Shown piece after piece: positions 55,565 to 64,000 of a DNA stretch of 64,000 nucleotides. The first letter of the stretch is position 1, and every line of letters starts with the position of its first letter. The notes under the pieces were generated by a model. The model searched no databases and was not told the DNA's origin. It was given only the letters and a program-made list of their open reading frames with translations. A program made the translations under genes and the position numbers. This DNA is from Clostridia bacterium. GTDB lineage: Bacteria; Bacillota; Clostridia; TANB77; CAG-508. The stretch lies in assembly GCA_017533795.1 (NCBI GenBank), contig JAFWIH010000005.1:1-64000 (forward strand), written 5' to 3'.

Positions 55565-55614
55565 AAAAAAGAGAATAATACAGATTTATATGTCTGTGTT
55601 ATTCTCTTTTTTTG
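55565..55614. terminator. bidirectional terminator between the 55-residue gene and tadA
   Basis: 20-bp arms 55565-55584 and 55593-55612 (one G-U), flanked by A- and T-runs. The right arm includes the tadA stop codon. Confidence 0.85.
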
Positions 55615-56066
55615 CTTTTTTCGTTCCTTAATTCTTTAAAAAAATCTTTTAAAATTTTTTGGCAATCTTTATTTAATATTCCTTTTTCTACATTAACCTT
55701 GTGATTAAAAGTATAGTCTTCAAAAAGATTTAGTATAGAACCTGCTGCACCTGTTTTTTCATCCATAGTGCCAATATATAGATTACTAATTCGTGAATTA
55801 ATAATTGCACCTGCACACATAGAGCAGGGCTCTAAAGTAACGTACATATCACAATCTAATAATCTCCATGATTTTAGCTTTTTGCTTGCTTTTTGTATTG
55901 CTATTATTTCAGCATGTTTGGTAGTATCAAATTTTGTTTCTTTTAGGTTGTGGGCACGAGCAATGATTTTGTTGTCTTTTACTATTATACATCCTACTGG
56001 TACTTCTAATTTGTTATAAGCTTTTTTTGCTTCTTTTAAAGCTTCTTTCATAAATTTTTCTTGCAT
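55599..56066 (-). CDS. tadA: tRNA-specific adenosine deaminase TadA
   Basis: 155 residues, ATG 56066 with GAGGAA. Deaminase zinc motifs H51-A-E53 and P80-C81-x-x-C84; KSWRLLDCDMYVTLEP and NSRISNLYIGTMDEKTGAAGS are typical of TadA. It converts A34 of tRNA-Arg(ACG) to inosine; that tRNA is encoded in this window at 35514. It sits next to tRNA-Arg(CCT) and before the SRP RNA-dnaX region, as in Bacillus. Confidence 0.92.
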   Translation of the reverse strand: MQEKFMKEALKEAKKAYNKLEVPVGCIIVKDNKIIARAHNLKETKFDTTKHAEIIAIQKASKKLKSWRLLDCDMYVTLEPCSMCAGAIINSRISNLYIGTMDEKTGAAGSILNLFEDYTFNHKVNVEKGILNKDCQKILKDFFKELRNEKSKKRE

Positions 56067-56087
56067 AACTATTCCTCAAAAATTTTA

Positions 56088-56163
<76 letters not shown>

Positions 56164-56190
56164 ATATCATCTTTACTATTATACATTAAG

Positions 56191-56219
56191 TTGACTTTTT
56201 AGTCAAACCTTTATATAAT
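56191..56219 (+). promoter_or_regulatory. promoter of the 248-residue gene
   Basis: TTGACT (56191-56196) and TATAAT (56214-56219), 17-base spacer. A short inverted repeat (TTGACT...AGTCAA) includes the -35. Confidence 0.65.
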
Positions 56220-56241
56220 AATAAAATAATAGGAGGCAAAT

Positions 56242-56988
56242 ATGGAACAAAACTTAAGTAAAAAATTATTTCATATATGTATGATAATAGTGATAATTGC
56301 AGTAATACTGTTTGGAGTTGGAATTTTAATAATACGATACCAAGTAGAAGGTGAAACAAATTTACCTTTTAATATTTCAAAAATCTCAATTATAAGTTCT
56401 GTTGATGGTAAAGATAATAAGGATGATGTAAACAAATGGAACATTACTGTAAATCAAAACAATGACATATATATTTATATAGACAAAAATAACAGCTATA
56501 ATAAGACCGAAATTATAGATAGTATTATAGTAGATAACATTACATTTAATAAGGAAACAGAGAAAGGACAAATTAATATCTATAAACCAACTGAAAAAGG
56601 AACGAATATATTCGAAAATTCAGAAGATAGTATTACAAATCAAATAATATATACTGGAGACATGGAATCTAATATAAAAAAACTTAAAATTTCTAATCAA
56701 GGTGGATTAGTTGTTTTTAGAATAGCTAATGATAAAGTGGCTACATTTATTTCAAATGATTGGGAACAAGTAGATTATAGTAAATTATTACAATCAACAA
56801 AGACAACATATGAGGACTTAAAAGCTATAGTCAATATGGATTTAACTATAAAACTTAAGTCAGGAAAATCATATAGAACAAATCTGCATATAGATGTTCC
56901 AATAAATGAAATAGTAGAAAAAGGAACATCTAGTAAAGAAATAACAGATACAAAAGAATTTATATTTAAAAGGATAGAAAATAATTAA
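56242..56988 (+). CDS. membrane-anchored unknown extracytoplasmic protein
   Basis: 248 residues, ATG 56242 with AGGAGG. One helix at about 10-31 (ICMIIVIIAVILFGVGILII), then an outside beta-rich domain: FNISKISIISSVDG, DIYIYIDKNN, EIIDSIIVDNI and the end SYRTNLHIDVPINE. The order of elements matches the 337-residue protein at 23281, pointing to a paralogous pair of unknown function. No enzyme motif. Own promoter. Confidence 0.65.
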   Translation: MEQNLSKKLFHICMIIVIIAVILFGVGILIIRYQVEGETNLPFNISKISIISSVDGKDNKDDVNKWNITVNQNNDIYIYIDKNNSYNKTEIIDSIIVDNITFNKETEKGQINIYKPTEKGTNIFENSEDSITNQIIYTGDMESNIKKLKISNQGGLVVFRIANDKVATFISNDWEQVDYSKLLQSTKTTYEDLKAIVNMDLTIKLKSGKSYRTNLHIDVPINEIVEKGTSSKEITDTKEFIFKRIENN

Positions 56989-56996
56989 AAATATAC

Positions 56997-57025
56997 TTGA
57001 TAAAAGTATAAATACAGTATATAAT
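56997..57025 (+). promoter_or_regulatory. promoter of the SRP RNA gene
   Basis: TTGATA (56997-57002) and TATAAT (57020-57025), 17-base spacer; the RNA begins about 10 bases later. Confidence 0.7.
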
Positions 57026-57035
57026 AAAAAAGGTA

Positions 57036-57167
57036 TGAAGCTTAGGTCTTTGTATGGAAAACAAATCCAATAGATACCTATGAACCTTGTCAGGTCCGGA
57101 AGGAAGCAGCAATAAATAGTGTTTATTTATGTGGAATTTGTTTTCCATAGAGAGACTTAAGCTTTTG
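57036..57167 (+). ncRNA. ffs: signal recognition particle RNA (4.5S/scRNA type)
   Basis: The conserved SRP apical loop (CCTTGTCAGGTCCGGAAGG, AAGCAGCA) is at about 57085-57112. The ends pair over a long stem: AAGCTTAGGTCT with its partner ending CTTAAGCTT, then TATGGAAAACAAAT with ATTTGTTTTCCATA. The length of about 130 bases is too short for the Alu domain of the 271-base Bacillus RNA. Its place just before dnaX is the conserved Firmicutes site. Confidence 0.9.
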
Positions 57168-57192
57168 AAATTGATATAAAGGATGTGATAAT

Positions 57193-58815
57193 ATGGGGTA
57201 CACAGCTCTTTATAGAAAATTTAGGCCAGCTACTTTTAGCGAGATGGTTGGACAAGAACATATAACAAAAACTATAAGAAATCAAATTATATCAGGAAGA
57301 GTAGGGCATGCTTATCTTTTTAGTGGTGGCAGAGGAACAGGAAAAACTTCAGCTGCAAAGATTCTATCAAGAGCAATAAACTGCTTGCATCCACATGATG
57401 GAGAACCTTGTAATGAATGTGAAATATGTAAAGAAGCACTAAATGGAAGTCTTACAGATATTGTAGAAATGGATGCTGCATCAAATAATAGTGTAGAAGA
57501 TATTAGAAGCATTAAAGAAGAAGTTAACTTCTTACCTACAAAAGCAAAATACAGAGTATATATTATAGATGAGGTTCATATGCTATCTACAGGAGCATTT
57601 AATGCTTTACTAAAAACATTAGAAGAACCACCAGAACATGTCAAATTTATTCTAGCTACAACAGAACCACAAAAATTGCCGGCAACAATACTTTCGAGAT
57701 GTCAGAGATTTGACTTTAAAAGAATTTCAAATTCAGATATTGTAAAAAGATTAAAGATTGTGTGTAAAGAAAGCAACATTGAGGCAGATGAAAATAGCTT
57801 AAACATGATAGCTGAGCTTTCAGAGGGAGCAATGAGAGATGCTCTTTCCATTTTAGAAAGATGTGTGCAAAATGGAGAGACAAAAATTTCTCAAGAAAAA
57901 ATTAGAGAGCTTATAGGAATTCCAAAATTGGAATATGTAAATAGAATAGTAAGTGGTATTATAAACTATGATATAGAAGAATGCTTACAAACAATACAAA
58001 GTGTAATTAATGAAGGAAAAGACATTAATAACTTTCTTTGGGAAATTATAAAATATATTAAAGATATTTTAATTGATAAGACAAATGGAAAACTTAGTAT
58101 ATATGATGAAAATGAGCTACAAGAAATAAAAAATCTTTCTGAAAAAACTACAAAAGACCGATTGATAAATTTAATTTATGATTTATCAGAGCTAGAAAAT
58201 AGTATGAAATGGTCAACACAAAAACTAATAATGTTTCAAGCTGGAATTATAAAGCTATGTAATAAAGAGAAAGAAGGCAACAGGGAAAACACTCAAAATG
58301 GAAGTAACAGTGAATTAGAGGAAAGAGTTGCAAAAATAGAAAACTATTTAAGATCGGGAAGTACTATAAGAGCTGGAGGGTCAAGAAATACTGGAACATC
58401 AACAAACATATCAAATCAGTTAAATAGACAGCAAAAATCACAAACAAAGCAACAACAGGCTAACCCTAGTTTTTCAAAAGAGACACAAAAGTTTTGGCCA
58501 GAAATAGTAAATAACATAAAAACACAAGGAAAGATGGGGTTATATACTAATCTCATAGGGACAGTTGCTACAGAACTAAATGATATGACAATAGGAATAG
58601 AATTTCCAAATGGTATGTCTGCTTTTGGAAAAACAGTATTGGAAAAACCAGAAAGTATAAAAATTATATCAGATATGGTATCAATAGCTAAGGGAAAAGA
58701 AATGCACATTAAGTACATAGAAGGTGGAAATAATACCCTTGATTCACAAAACAATGTGGAAACAATAGAAAATTTTGCAAATGGTATGGATTTACCATTT
58801 AACGTAATAGATTAA
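57193..58815 (+). CDS. dnaX: DNA polymerase III subunit gamma/tau
   Basis: 540 residues, ATG 57193 with AAAGGATG. Clamp-loader AAA motifs: GGRGTGKT at 45-52, zinc cysteines C64, C73, C76, C79, IIDEVHMLS (Walker B) and ALLKTLEEPP...LATTEPQKLPATILSRCQRFDF (sensor and SRC motif). The C-terminal part (about 365-540) has a Gln/Ser/Asn-rich linker and a domain III-V-like end. It loads the sliding clamp and ties polymerases to the helicase. It begins the dnaX-ybaB-recR group. Confidence 0.95.
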   Translation: MGYTALYRKFRPATFSEMVGQEHITKTIRNQIISGRVGHAYLFSGGRGTGKTSAAKILSRAINCLHPHDGEPCNECEICKEALNGSLTDIVEMDAASNNSVEDIRSIKEEVNFLPTKAKYRVYIIDEVHMLSTGAFNALLKTLEEPPEHVKFILATTEPQKLPATILSRCQRFDFKRISNSDIVKRLKIVCKESNIEADENSLNMIAELSEGAMRDALSILERCVQNGETKISQEKIRELIGIPKLEYVNRIVSGIINYDIEECLQTIQSVINEGKDINNFLWEIIKYIKDILIDKTNGKLSIYDENELQEIKNLSEKTTKDRLINLIYDLSELENSMKWSTQKLIMFQAGIIKLCNKEKEGNRENTQNGSNSELEERVAKIENYLRSGSTIRAGGSRNTGTSTNISNQLNRQQKSQTKQQQANPSFSKETQKFWPEIVNNIKTQGKMGLYTNLIGTVATELNDMTIGIEFPNGMSAFGKTVLEKPESIKIISDMVSIAKGKEMHIKYIEGGNNTLDSQNNVETIENFANGMDLPFNVID

Positions 58816-58830
58816 AGGAGGAATTTTAAA

Positions 58831-59175
58831 ATGTCAAAAAGAGGAGGATTCCCAGGAGGCATGGGAGGCTTTGGCGGAATGAATATCAATAATTTAATGA
58901 AAGAAGCTAAAAAAATGCAAGCTGATTTAGAAAAAAGCCAAGCAGAATTATCAGAAAGAGAATTTGAGAGTTCTGCCGGAGGAGGAGCAGTAAGCGTAAA
59001 AGTTTCAGGAGACAAAAAAATAAAAGAAATAAAAATACAAAAAGATGTAGTAGATCCTGATGATGTAGAAATGCTTCAAGACTTAATAATTACTTGTGTA
59101 AATGAAGCATTAAGGCAAGTAGATGAAGCACAAGCGTCTTCAATGGGAAAATATAATATTCCAGGACTTATGTAA
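58831..59175 (+). CDS. YbaB/EbfC family nucleoid-associated protein
   Basis: 114 residues, ATG 58831 with AAAGGAGG. Gly/Met-rich start (RGGFPGGMGGFGGMN), then NLMKEAKKMQADLEKSQAELSERE and SSAGGGAVSVKVSGDKKIKEIKI with the typical DPDDVEMLQDLI. It forms a small dimer that binds DNA without known enzyme activity. Between dnaX and recR, the normal arrangement. Confidence 0.93.
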   Translation: MSKRGGFPGGMGGFGGMNINNLMKEAKKMQADLEKSQAELSEREFESSAGGGAVSVKVSGDKKIKEIKIQKDVVDPDDVEMLQDLIITCVNEALRQVDEAQASSMGKYNIPGLM

Positions 59176-59196
59176 TTAAAGAAGGATGTATAAAAA

Positions 59197-59796
59197 ATGT
59201 CGTATTATTCACCATCAATAGAGAAATTAATAGAAAGTTTTGAAAGACTACCAAGTATAGGACATAAAACAGCAGCAAGACTTGCATTTTATGTCTTGAA
59301 TTGTTCAGAAGAAGAAACAAATGAGTTTGTTTCTTCTATTATCAATGCGAAAAAGAACCTTAAATATTGTAGCAAATGTTATAATATTTCAGATACAGAT
59401 CCATGTCCAATATGTTCTAATGCTAAAAGAGACCAAAGCATTATATGTGTTGTGGAGGATGTAAAAGATATAATTGCAATGGAAAAAACACATGAATTTA
59501 AAGGAACATACCATGTTTTACATGGTTCAATATCGCCAATGAATGGAATAGGACCAGATGATATAAAAATTAAAGAGCTACTTTCAAGACTTATGGATGG
59601 AGAGGTAAAAGAAGTTATACTTGCTACAAATCCTAGAGTTGAAGGAGAGGCAACAGCTATTTATTTATCAAAACTTATTAAACCATTAGGAATTACTGTT
59701 ACAAGAATAGCTCATGGAATACCTGTTGGCGGGGATCTAGAATATACAGATGAAATAACACTAACAAAGGCATTAGAAGGAAGAAGAGAAATATAA
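59197..59796 (+). CDS. recR: recombination protein RecR
   Basis: 199 residues, ATG 59197. Helix-hairpin-helix at the start ([22 protein letters not shown]), zinc finger C58, C61, C70, C73, then the Toprim domain ([36 protein letters not shown]) and the end [15 protein letters not shown] [19 protein letters not shown]. It works with RecO and RecF to load RecA at gaps. Last gene of the dnaX group, followed by a terminator. Confidence 0.95.
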   Translation: MSYYSPSIEKLIESFERLPSIGHKTAARLAFYVLNCSEEETNEFVSSIINAKKNLKYCSKCYNISDTDPCPICSNAKRDQSIICVVEDVKDIIAMEKTHEFKGTYHVLHGSISPMNGIGPDDIKIKELLSRLMDGEVKEVILATNPRVEGEATAIYLSKLIKPLGITVTRIAHGIPVGGDLEYTDEITLTKALEGRREI

Positions 59797-59800
59797 AAAA

Positions 59801-59832
59801 TTAAGACGTGTCTATAATGACACGTCTTTTTT
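59801..59832. terminator. terminator between recR and the glycosyltransferase gene
   Basis: Perfect 10-bp arms 59803-59812 and 59819-59828, with A- and T-runs on the two sides, so usable in both directions. Confidence 0.85.
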
Positions 59833-60953
59833 TACTTTAGTAAAATTTCACATATGTCTCTTGTAGAATTTTTATTAGCTAGCAAACTAGTATTTTTTTT
59901 CATTCTTTCTAATTTTTCTTGGTCATTAAGAATCTTTTGAAGTATAGTATATGCATCATCATGTTTACGTATCCAAACGGCAATCCCTTTTTCTTCAAGA
60001 TACTCAGCATTTTCTTCTTCTTGTCCAGGAATAGGGCTAATTACAATTATAGGTAAGCTAGAAGCTAAACTTTCCGTTATTGTAAGACCACCTGGCTTAG
60101 TAATAACCAAGTCAGATATTGCCATAAGTTCTGGTACCTTATCTGTAAAAGGAAGAATCTTAATAGAGTCCTCTTTATTAAATTTCTTTACATATTCTTT
60201 AAACATTTCTTGCATTTTTTCATTTTTACCAGCTATTGCTATCATTTGAATATTGTTAAAGTTTTTAACAATACATTTAAAAATATCTAGTGTTTGACTC
60301 TTTCCTAATCCAAATTCTCCGCCAGCAAAAAATAAAATAGTTTGTTTTAATGGATTAAGATTAAATAATTTAAAAATTTCAATTTTATTAAATTTTTTTA
60401 AAAATTTACTTGATAATGGAATTCCTGTAACAAATACATTTTTTTCATTAATATTTTGCTTAGTTAAATATTCTTTCATTTTGTCATTTGCAACAAAAAA
60501 GAAGTCTGTATATTCTTTCCCAACAAGCCATTGGTCATGTGGAGCAAAATCAGTCATAATAGTTGCAAGTTTAGCAGTTACTTTTCCCTTCCTTTTTAAA
60601 TAACTGCACATTTGGCTAGAGAAAGGGTGTGTAGATATGATCAAATCTGGTTGTTCTGCCCTTAATAGTTTAAGTAATTTAATAGCCATTATAGTGTTTG
60701 ACCTTGTTGAAATATGTGCTAATGCACCTTTTTGGGATTTATCATAAATCTTCCCCCATACCCATGGAGCTTTTTTGGCCATTTCTCTATATGCTGCAGT
60801 TGTCATTTTTTCTATAGGTTTATTAACATATTTCATACAGTCAATAAGCTCTGTTTGATTTTCTGGGTAGTTTTCATTTATATAAGATTGTATAGATTTT
60901 GCAGCAGATAAGTGACCACCTCCATATGAGGCATAAAAAATCAATATTTTCAT
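59832..60953 (-). CDS. MGDG synthase/UgtP-like diacylglycerol glucosyltransferase
   Basis: 373 residues, ATG 60953 with AAAGGA. GT28-type fold: MKILIFYASYGGGHLSAAKSI at the start (the G-G-G-H acceptor-side motif of the MGDG synthase group), TIMTDFAPHDQWLV in the N-terminal domain, and the nucleotide-sugar site KPGGLTITESLASSLPIIV plus PGQEEENAEYL in the C-terminal domain. It probably transfers glucose or galactose from a UDP sugar to diacylglycerol, giving membrane glycolipid and a possible anchor for lipoteichoic acid. Monocistronic, convergent with recR. Confidence 0.88.
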   Translation of the reverse strand: MKILIFYASYGGGHLSAAKSIQSYINENYPENQTELIDCMKYVNKPIEKMTTAAYREMAKKAPWVWGKIYDKSQKGALAHISTRSNTIMAIKLLKLLRAEQPDLIISTHPFSSQMCSYLKRKGKVTAKLATIMTDFAPHDQWLVGKEYTDFFFVANDKMKEYLTKQNINEKNVFVTGIPLSSKFLKKFNKIEIFKLFNLNPLKQTILFFAGGEFGLGKSQTLDIFKCIVKNFNNIQMIAIAGKNEKMQEMFKEYVKKFNKEDSIKILPFTDKVPELMAISDLVITKPGGLTITESLASSLPIIVISPIPGQEEENAEYLEEKGIAVWIRKHDDAYTILQKILNDQEKLERMKKNTSLLANKNSTRDICEILLK

Positions 60954-61067
60954 AAAATCAATCCTTTATTAATTTTCTTTATTTTACCATAAACTTCTCA
61001 AAATTGGAATAAACTATTCAAAATTAGTACAAAATAAAAATAGTATAAAAATTTGGGAGTTAGATAA

Positions 61068-62423
61068 ATGAAGGATATAATTAATAAAAAAAATTTGGTA
61101 GTAATAGTAGTTACTATTACTATTATTGTCATTTTGTTAGCATATAGTTTATATCAAAAAGAAAAGACATTTGAAACATCAACACAAAATAACTATAATA
61201 TGGCTTTTTACGAGGTTGTAAATCATATGCAGGATGTTCAAAATTATTTGGCTAAGTCACTTATATCAAAATCACCAGAAAATGGAGCAGAGACTTTATC
61301 TAATGTATGGCGAGAAGCAAATTTAACTGAAGTTTACTTGTCAATGTTACCATTAGAGAGTCAAGAGTTGGAGAATACACAAAAATTTATAAATCAGGTA
61401 GGTGACTATAGTTATTCTCTTTCTAGAAAAAACATCAAAAGAGAAGAATTGACAGAAGAAGATTTGAATAATTTAGAGGAGCTACATGGTTATAGTGTTG
61501 AACTAACAAACACATTAAATCAGCTTTCAGAAGATCTCAACTCTGGTAGAATATCATGGAAAGATTTAACATCAAATAAAACTTCACCATTTGCACAGGA
61601 GGTTAGTAATATAACTAAAGATAGTTTTAATAACTTACAGGAAAGCTTTAGAGAATACTCTGGATTAATATATGATGGTGCATATTCGGAACATTTAGCA
61701 AATGGAGAAAAAAGGGCTGTTATTGGAACAGAGATTACAGAAGAAGAAGCAGAAAGAAAAGCTAAAGAACTTTTAGGAGAAAATAAAATAAAGAGTATTA
61801 CAGGTTTGGGATTATCAGAAAATTCAAATATACCAGGCTATAACTTTGCAATAAAAGATAATGAAGAACACAGTATAAATGTTGCAATTACACAAATAGG
61901 TGGTCACATAATTTCTATGAATTCAGATAGAAACGTCGAGGCTGAAGCAATAACACAAGAGGAAGCAAACGAAATAGGAAAGAAATTTTTAGAAAAAAAT
62001 GGTTTTTTAAACATGAAAGAAACATATTTTTTAAAACAGGAGGGAATAGTAACAATAAACTATGCCTATAATCAAGATGGAGTAGTAATGTATCCAGATT
62101 TGATAAAAGTTAAAGTAGCATTAGATGATGGGGAAATATTAGGAATTGAAACTACAGGATACCTGAATTCACACCAAGAAAGAGATATATCCAAGATTAA
62201 AATTACAAAGGAAATGGCAAAAACAAAATTAAATAAAGATTTGCAAATAATGAGTGAAGGATTGGCTGTAATCCCAACGGAATGGCAGACTGAAATATTG
62301 TGTTATGAATTTAAGGGAAAGATTAAAGAAACGGAATTTTTAGTTTATATAAATGCTGAAAATGGAAAAGAAGAGGATATACTAATAATAACGAATACAC
62401 CTAACGGAACATTGACTATGTAA
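61068..62423 (+). CDS. ypeB: germination protein YpeB
   Basis: 451 residues, ATG 61068 with GGGAG. N-terminal helix (about 10-28) is followed by NYNMAFYEVVNHMQDVQNYLAKSLI and EAERKAKELLG / EEANEIGKKFLEK PepSY-like repeats in the C-terminal half. This is the YpeB pattern. In Bacillus YpeB stabilises and localises the cortex-lytic enzyme SleB in spores. SleB is not next to it here: the upstream gene is on the other strand. Its presence supports a spore former. Confidence 0.9.
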   Translation: MKDIINKKNLVVIVVTITIIVILLAYSLYQKEKTFETSTQNNYNMAFYEVVNHMQDVQNYLAKSLISKSPENGAETLSNVWREANLTEVYLSMLPLESQELENTQKFINQVGDYSYSLSRKNIKREELTEEDLNNLEELHGYSVELTNTLNQLSEDLNSGRISWKDLTSNKTSPFAQEVSNITKDSFNNLQESFREYSGLIYDGAYSEHLANGEKRAVIGTEITEEEAERKAKELLGENKIKSITGLGLSENSNIPGYNFAIKDNEEHSINVAITQIGGHIISMNSDRNVEAEAITQEEANEIGKKFLEKNGFLNMKETYFLKQEGIVTINYAYNQDGVVMYPDLIKVKVALDDGEILGIETTGYLNSHQERDISKIKITKEMAKTKLNKDLQIMSEGLAVIPTEWQTEILCYEFKGKIKETEFLVYINAENGKEEDILIITNTPNGTLTM

Positions 62424-62450
62424 AGAACGATTTGCATTTGATTTGATTAA

Positions 62451-62535
62451 GGTTTTCAACCAACAGGGACGGAGGAAACGGTCAAAGGGGACGGAGGATT
62501 TTGACCGTTTCCTCCGTCCCTGTTGGTTGAAAACC
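62451..62535. repeat. REP-like element: perfect 36-bp inverted repeat with 13-base loop
   Basis: Arms 62451-62486 and 62500-62535 are exact complements. GGGACGGAGGA occurs in the left arm, again in the loop, and inverted in the right arm. GC content is far above the surroundings. It lies between convergent genes and may also stop transcription. Confidence 0.85.
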
Positions 62536-62546
62536 ATTTGGTGTTT

Positions 62547-64000
62547 TTAGTGATGAACTTTATAAGTGTCTCTTGAAATAGTTGTAGATGAAATTACTTG
62601 CCCATTTCTTTTTAGGGTTTTATATGTTGCGGAGGTAAAAGAATTGGTACCTCTACTAGTAATTCCAGAGGTGATTGTAACTTCACAATCACTGTCTTCT
62701 TTTAAACCATATATATTAAATGTTGCAACTCCTTTGTCAACTGAACAAGTAATTTTTATTGCATAATTTCTATTATTTTTAAACTTAAAATCTTGAGATC
62801 CATAAACAACTGTGGCATCTCTACCAGCTCCAATATAAGATGGAACAAATTGGTGATTCCTACGTTCTACAATATCTAAATTAGCATAAAGAGCGGCATT
62901 GTATAGTGTTGTAGAAATTTGACAAATGCCTCCACCTAAACCTTGAACAACCTGACCATCTTGATATACTGCAGCTTCTTTATATCCAGCAGCTATTGTT
63001 CTTTCACCAACAACAGCATTGTAAGAAAATGTCTGACCTGGAAGAACAACAGTACCATTAACTTTACTTGCAGCCAGTTTTAGATTTGTTGTTCTGTCTC
63101 TGTTTGATGCGGGATACCTTGTGCTAAAAGAAGATAAAAGATCGGGAAAAGCTTCCATACCTATCATATTTGTAGTTACACTTGGTTTTAATGTTTGAAG
63201 AGGAATTACATATTCTTCTTTCGTTTCATTTAGCATGGCTTTTGCTTCTTCTAAAGATATTTTAAAATCTAATCCATTTTCTTCAGGATATACAATGTGA
63301 GTTATTGCATCATAGTGAGCATTAACAGCATCTTTATGTACTTCATTATATATTTTTTCAATGTTTAGCTTGTCAGGTTCTTTTTCTATTGTTGCAATTT
63401 CTATAGCACCGTTAGTATAGGATAAATTACCTAATTGTGAATTGATTGCTTCTATCATTTTAGAATTATCAATAACAACACCTGATTTACCAGCAGTTAC
63501 AACTAGATTATTACCATCTATATAGTAATCACTTTGTTTTACAGCGTCTGGAAGTTGAGTAGATATATCACTTAAAGTTTTATCTAATTGTTCTGTATTT
63601 ATAGTAAATGTAGGTTTTATATCTACATGGTTAATTAGTAATGATAACTTCTTAAAACTATTGGCAAAAATATTATTTCCAGAACCTATATCGAATGCAG
63701 CGTCTATTGCTGACAATACATTTATTTTAGTTTCTATTTGCTCAGGAGCAATGTTAGTTTCATATTCATTATGCTTTAGAATTATATCATTATTATCTAA
63801 TTTATCTTGAACATATGTAGAAATTTTATCGGTTGCAGCTTCTCTGTCCAAACCTGAAACATCAATTCCAAGTATAGAAATACCAGAGCTGATTATAGAA
63901 TTATTAGTATTTACAATTGTAAAAATAGTAAATGCTATAACTAAAATAGCAATTAAAGTAAAAACAATATTTTCACAAATTTTAAAAACAAAATGGCCAA
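62547..64000 (-). CDS. VanW family protein with peptidoglycan-binding-like N-terminal region, 5' part outside window
   Basis: The frame stays open to the right edge, so at least 484 residues; the TTG or ATG starts inside are not the true start. Near the visible N-terminus is a helix (IVFTLIAILVIAFTIFTIV) and ISILGIDVSGLDREAATDKI, the start of a YoaR/PG_binding_4-like domain that recurs once more. The C-terminal VanW domain has NRDRTTNLKLAASKVNGTVV, PGQTFSYNAVVGERT, GLGGGICQISTTLYNAALYA and ERRNHQFVPSYIGAGRDATV. It is an exported, membrane-anchored envelope protein; the chemistry of VanW is unknown. Convergent with ypeB. Confidence 0.9.
   Translation of the reverse strand, partial: GHFVFKICENIVFTLIAILVIAFTIFTIVNTNNSIISSGISILGIDVSGLDREAATDKISTYVQDKLDNNDIILKHNEYETNIAPEQIETKINVLSAIDAAFDIGSGNNIFANSFKKLSLLINHVDIKPTFTINTEQLDKTLSDISTQLPDAVKQSDYYIDGNNLVVTAGKSGVVIDNSKMIEAINSQLGNLSYTNGAIEIATIEKEPDKLNIEKIYNEVHKDAVNAHYDAITHIVYPEENGLDFKISLEEAKAMLNETKEEYVIPLQTLKPSVTTNMIGMEAFPDLLSSFSTRYPASNRDRTTNLKLAASKVNGTVVLPGQTFSYNAVVGERTIAAGYKEAAVYQDGQVVQGLGGGICQISTTLYNAALYANLDIVERRNHQFVPSYIGAGRDATVVYGSQDFKFKNNRNYAIKITCSVDKGVATFNIYGLKEDSDCEVTITSGITSRGTNSFTSATYKTLKRNGQVISSTTISRDTYKVHH

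Overview
The window is low-GC, gene-dense DNA from a spore-forming Firmicute of the class Clostridia, probably an uncultured gut lineage. This is inferred from several signs. The genes carry strong AGGAGG-type ribosome sites and frequent TTG/GTG starts. Sporulation-linked genes are present (a Spo0E-like protein, YpeB, a PdaB-like deacetylase). The gene neighbourhoods are typical of Firmicutes: mreBCD-PBP2-minC, gdpP-rplI-dnaB, tilS-ftsH, SRP RNA-dnaX-ybaB-recR. No rRNA operon, CRISPR array, prophage or complete insertion sequence was seen. Both ends cut through minus-strand genes: an acyl-CoA dehydratase activase on the left and a VanW-family protein on the right.

Layout. 0-8 kb: activase fragment, mecA, then a rightward run of a DUF4321 protein, radC, mreB (split by a one-base frameshift), mreC, mreD, PBP2 and minC, which is the cell-elongation and septum-placement module. 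8-8.7 kb: three overlapping or tightly packed small unknown genes on the minus strand. 8.9-18.1 kb: two giant cell-surface proteins in tandem; the second has a possible thioester domain, SpaA/SdrD-type Ig-like domains and a sortase-like tail. 18.1-25.2 kb: rpsU, a ymfF/ymfH-type M16 peptidase pair, small genes including a Spo0E-like phosphatase, a G5-SH3-glucosaminidase wall hydrolase, a membrane-anchored unknown and an E2/CAT-like protein. 25.2-31.6 kb: one 2138-residue protein with a glycoside-hydrolase-like head, 17 tandem repeats of about 73 residues and a dockerin-like tail.

31.7-35.4 kb is a patchy, recombined segment. It holds a small membrane protein, a GNAT acetyltransferase whose leader is a relic of a DUF4143 ATPase, an intact DUF4143 ATPase, a GNAT pseudogene and a nucleoside phosphorylase, and it ends at two tRNAs. 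From 35.5 kb the window is mainly housekeeping: base-excision repair (UDG and exonuclease III), membrane proteins, a Rieske oxidoreductase, M18 aminopeptidase, gdpP-rplI-dnaB, tilS, ftsH, a tandem SSB-like protein, a GT-C-like membrane protein, two pseudouridine synthases, ttcA-like and tadA-like tRNA enzymes, tRNA-Arg, SRP RNA, dnaX-ybaB-recR, a diacylglycerol glucosyltransferase-like enzyme, ypeB and the VanW protein.

The most unusual sequence-level signals are: palindromic terminators shared by two convergent gene pairs, which give both proteins of each pair the same C-terminal residues; a perfect 36-bp GC-rich REP-like hairpin between ypeB and the VanW gene; a 660-bp higher-order repeat in the giant protein; the mreB frameshift; and the recombination scars around the DUF4143 ATPase. 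I did not find a clear-cut new defence or metabolic system.
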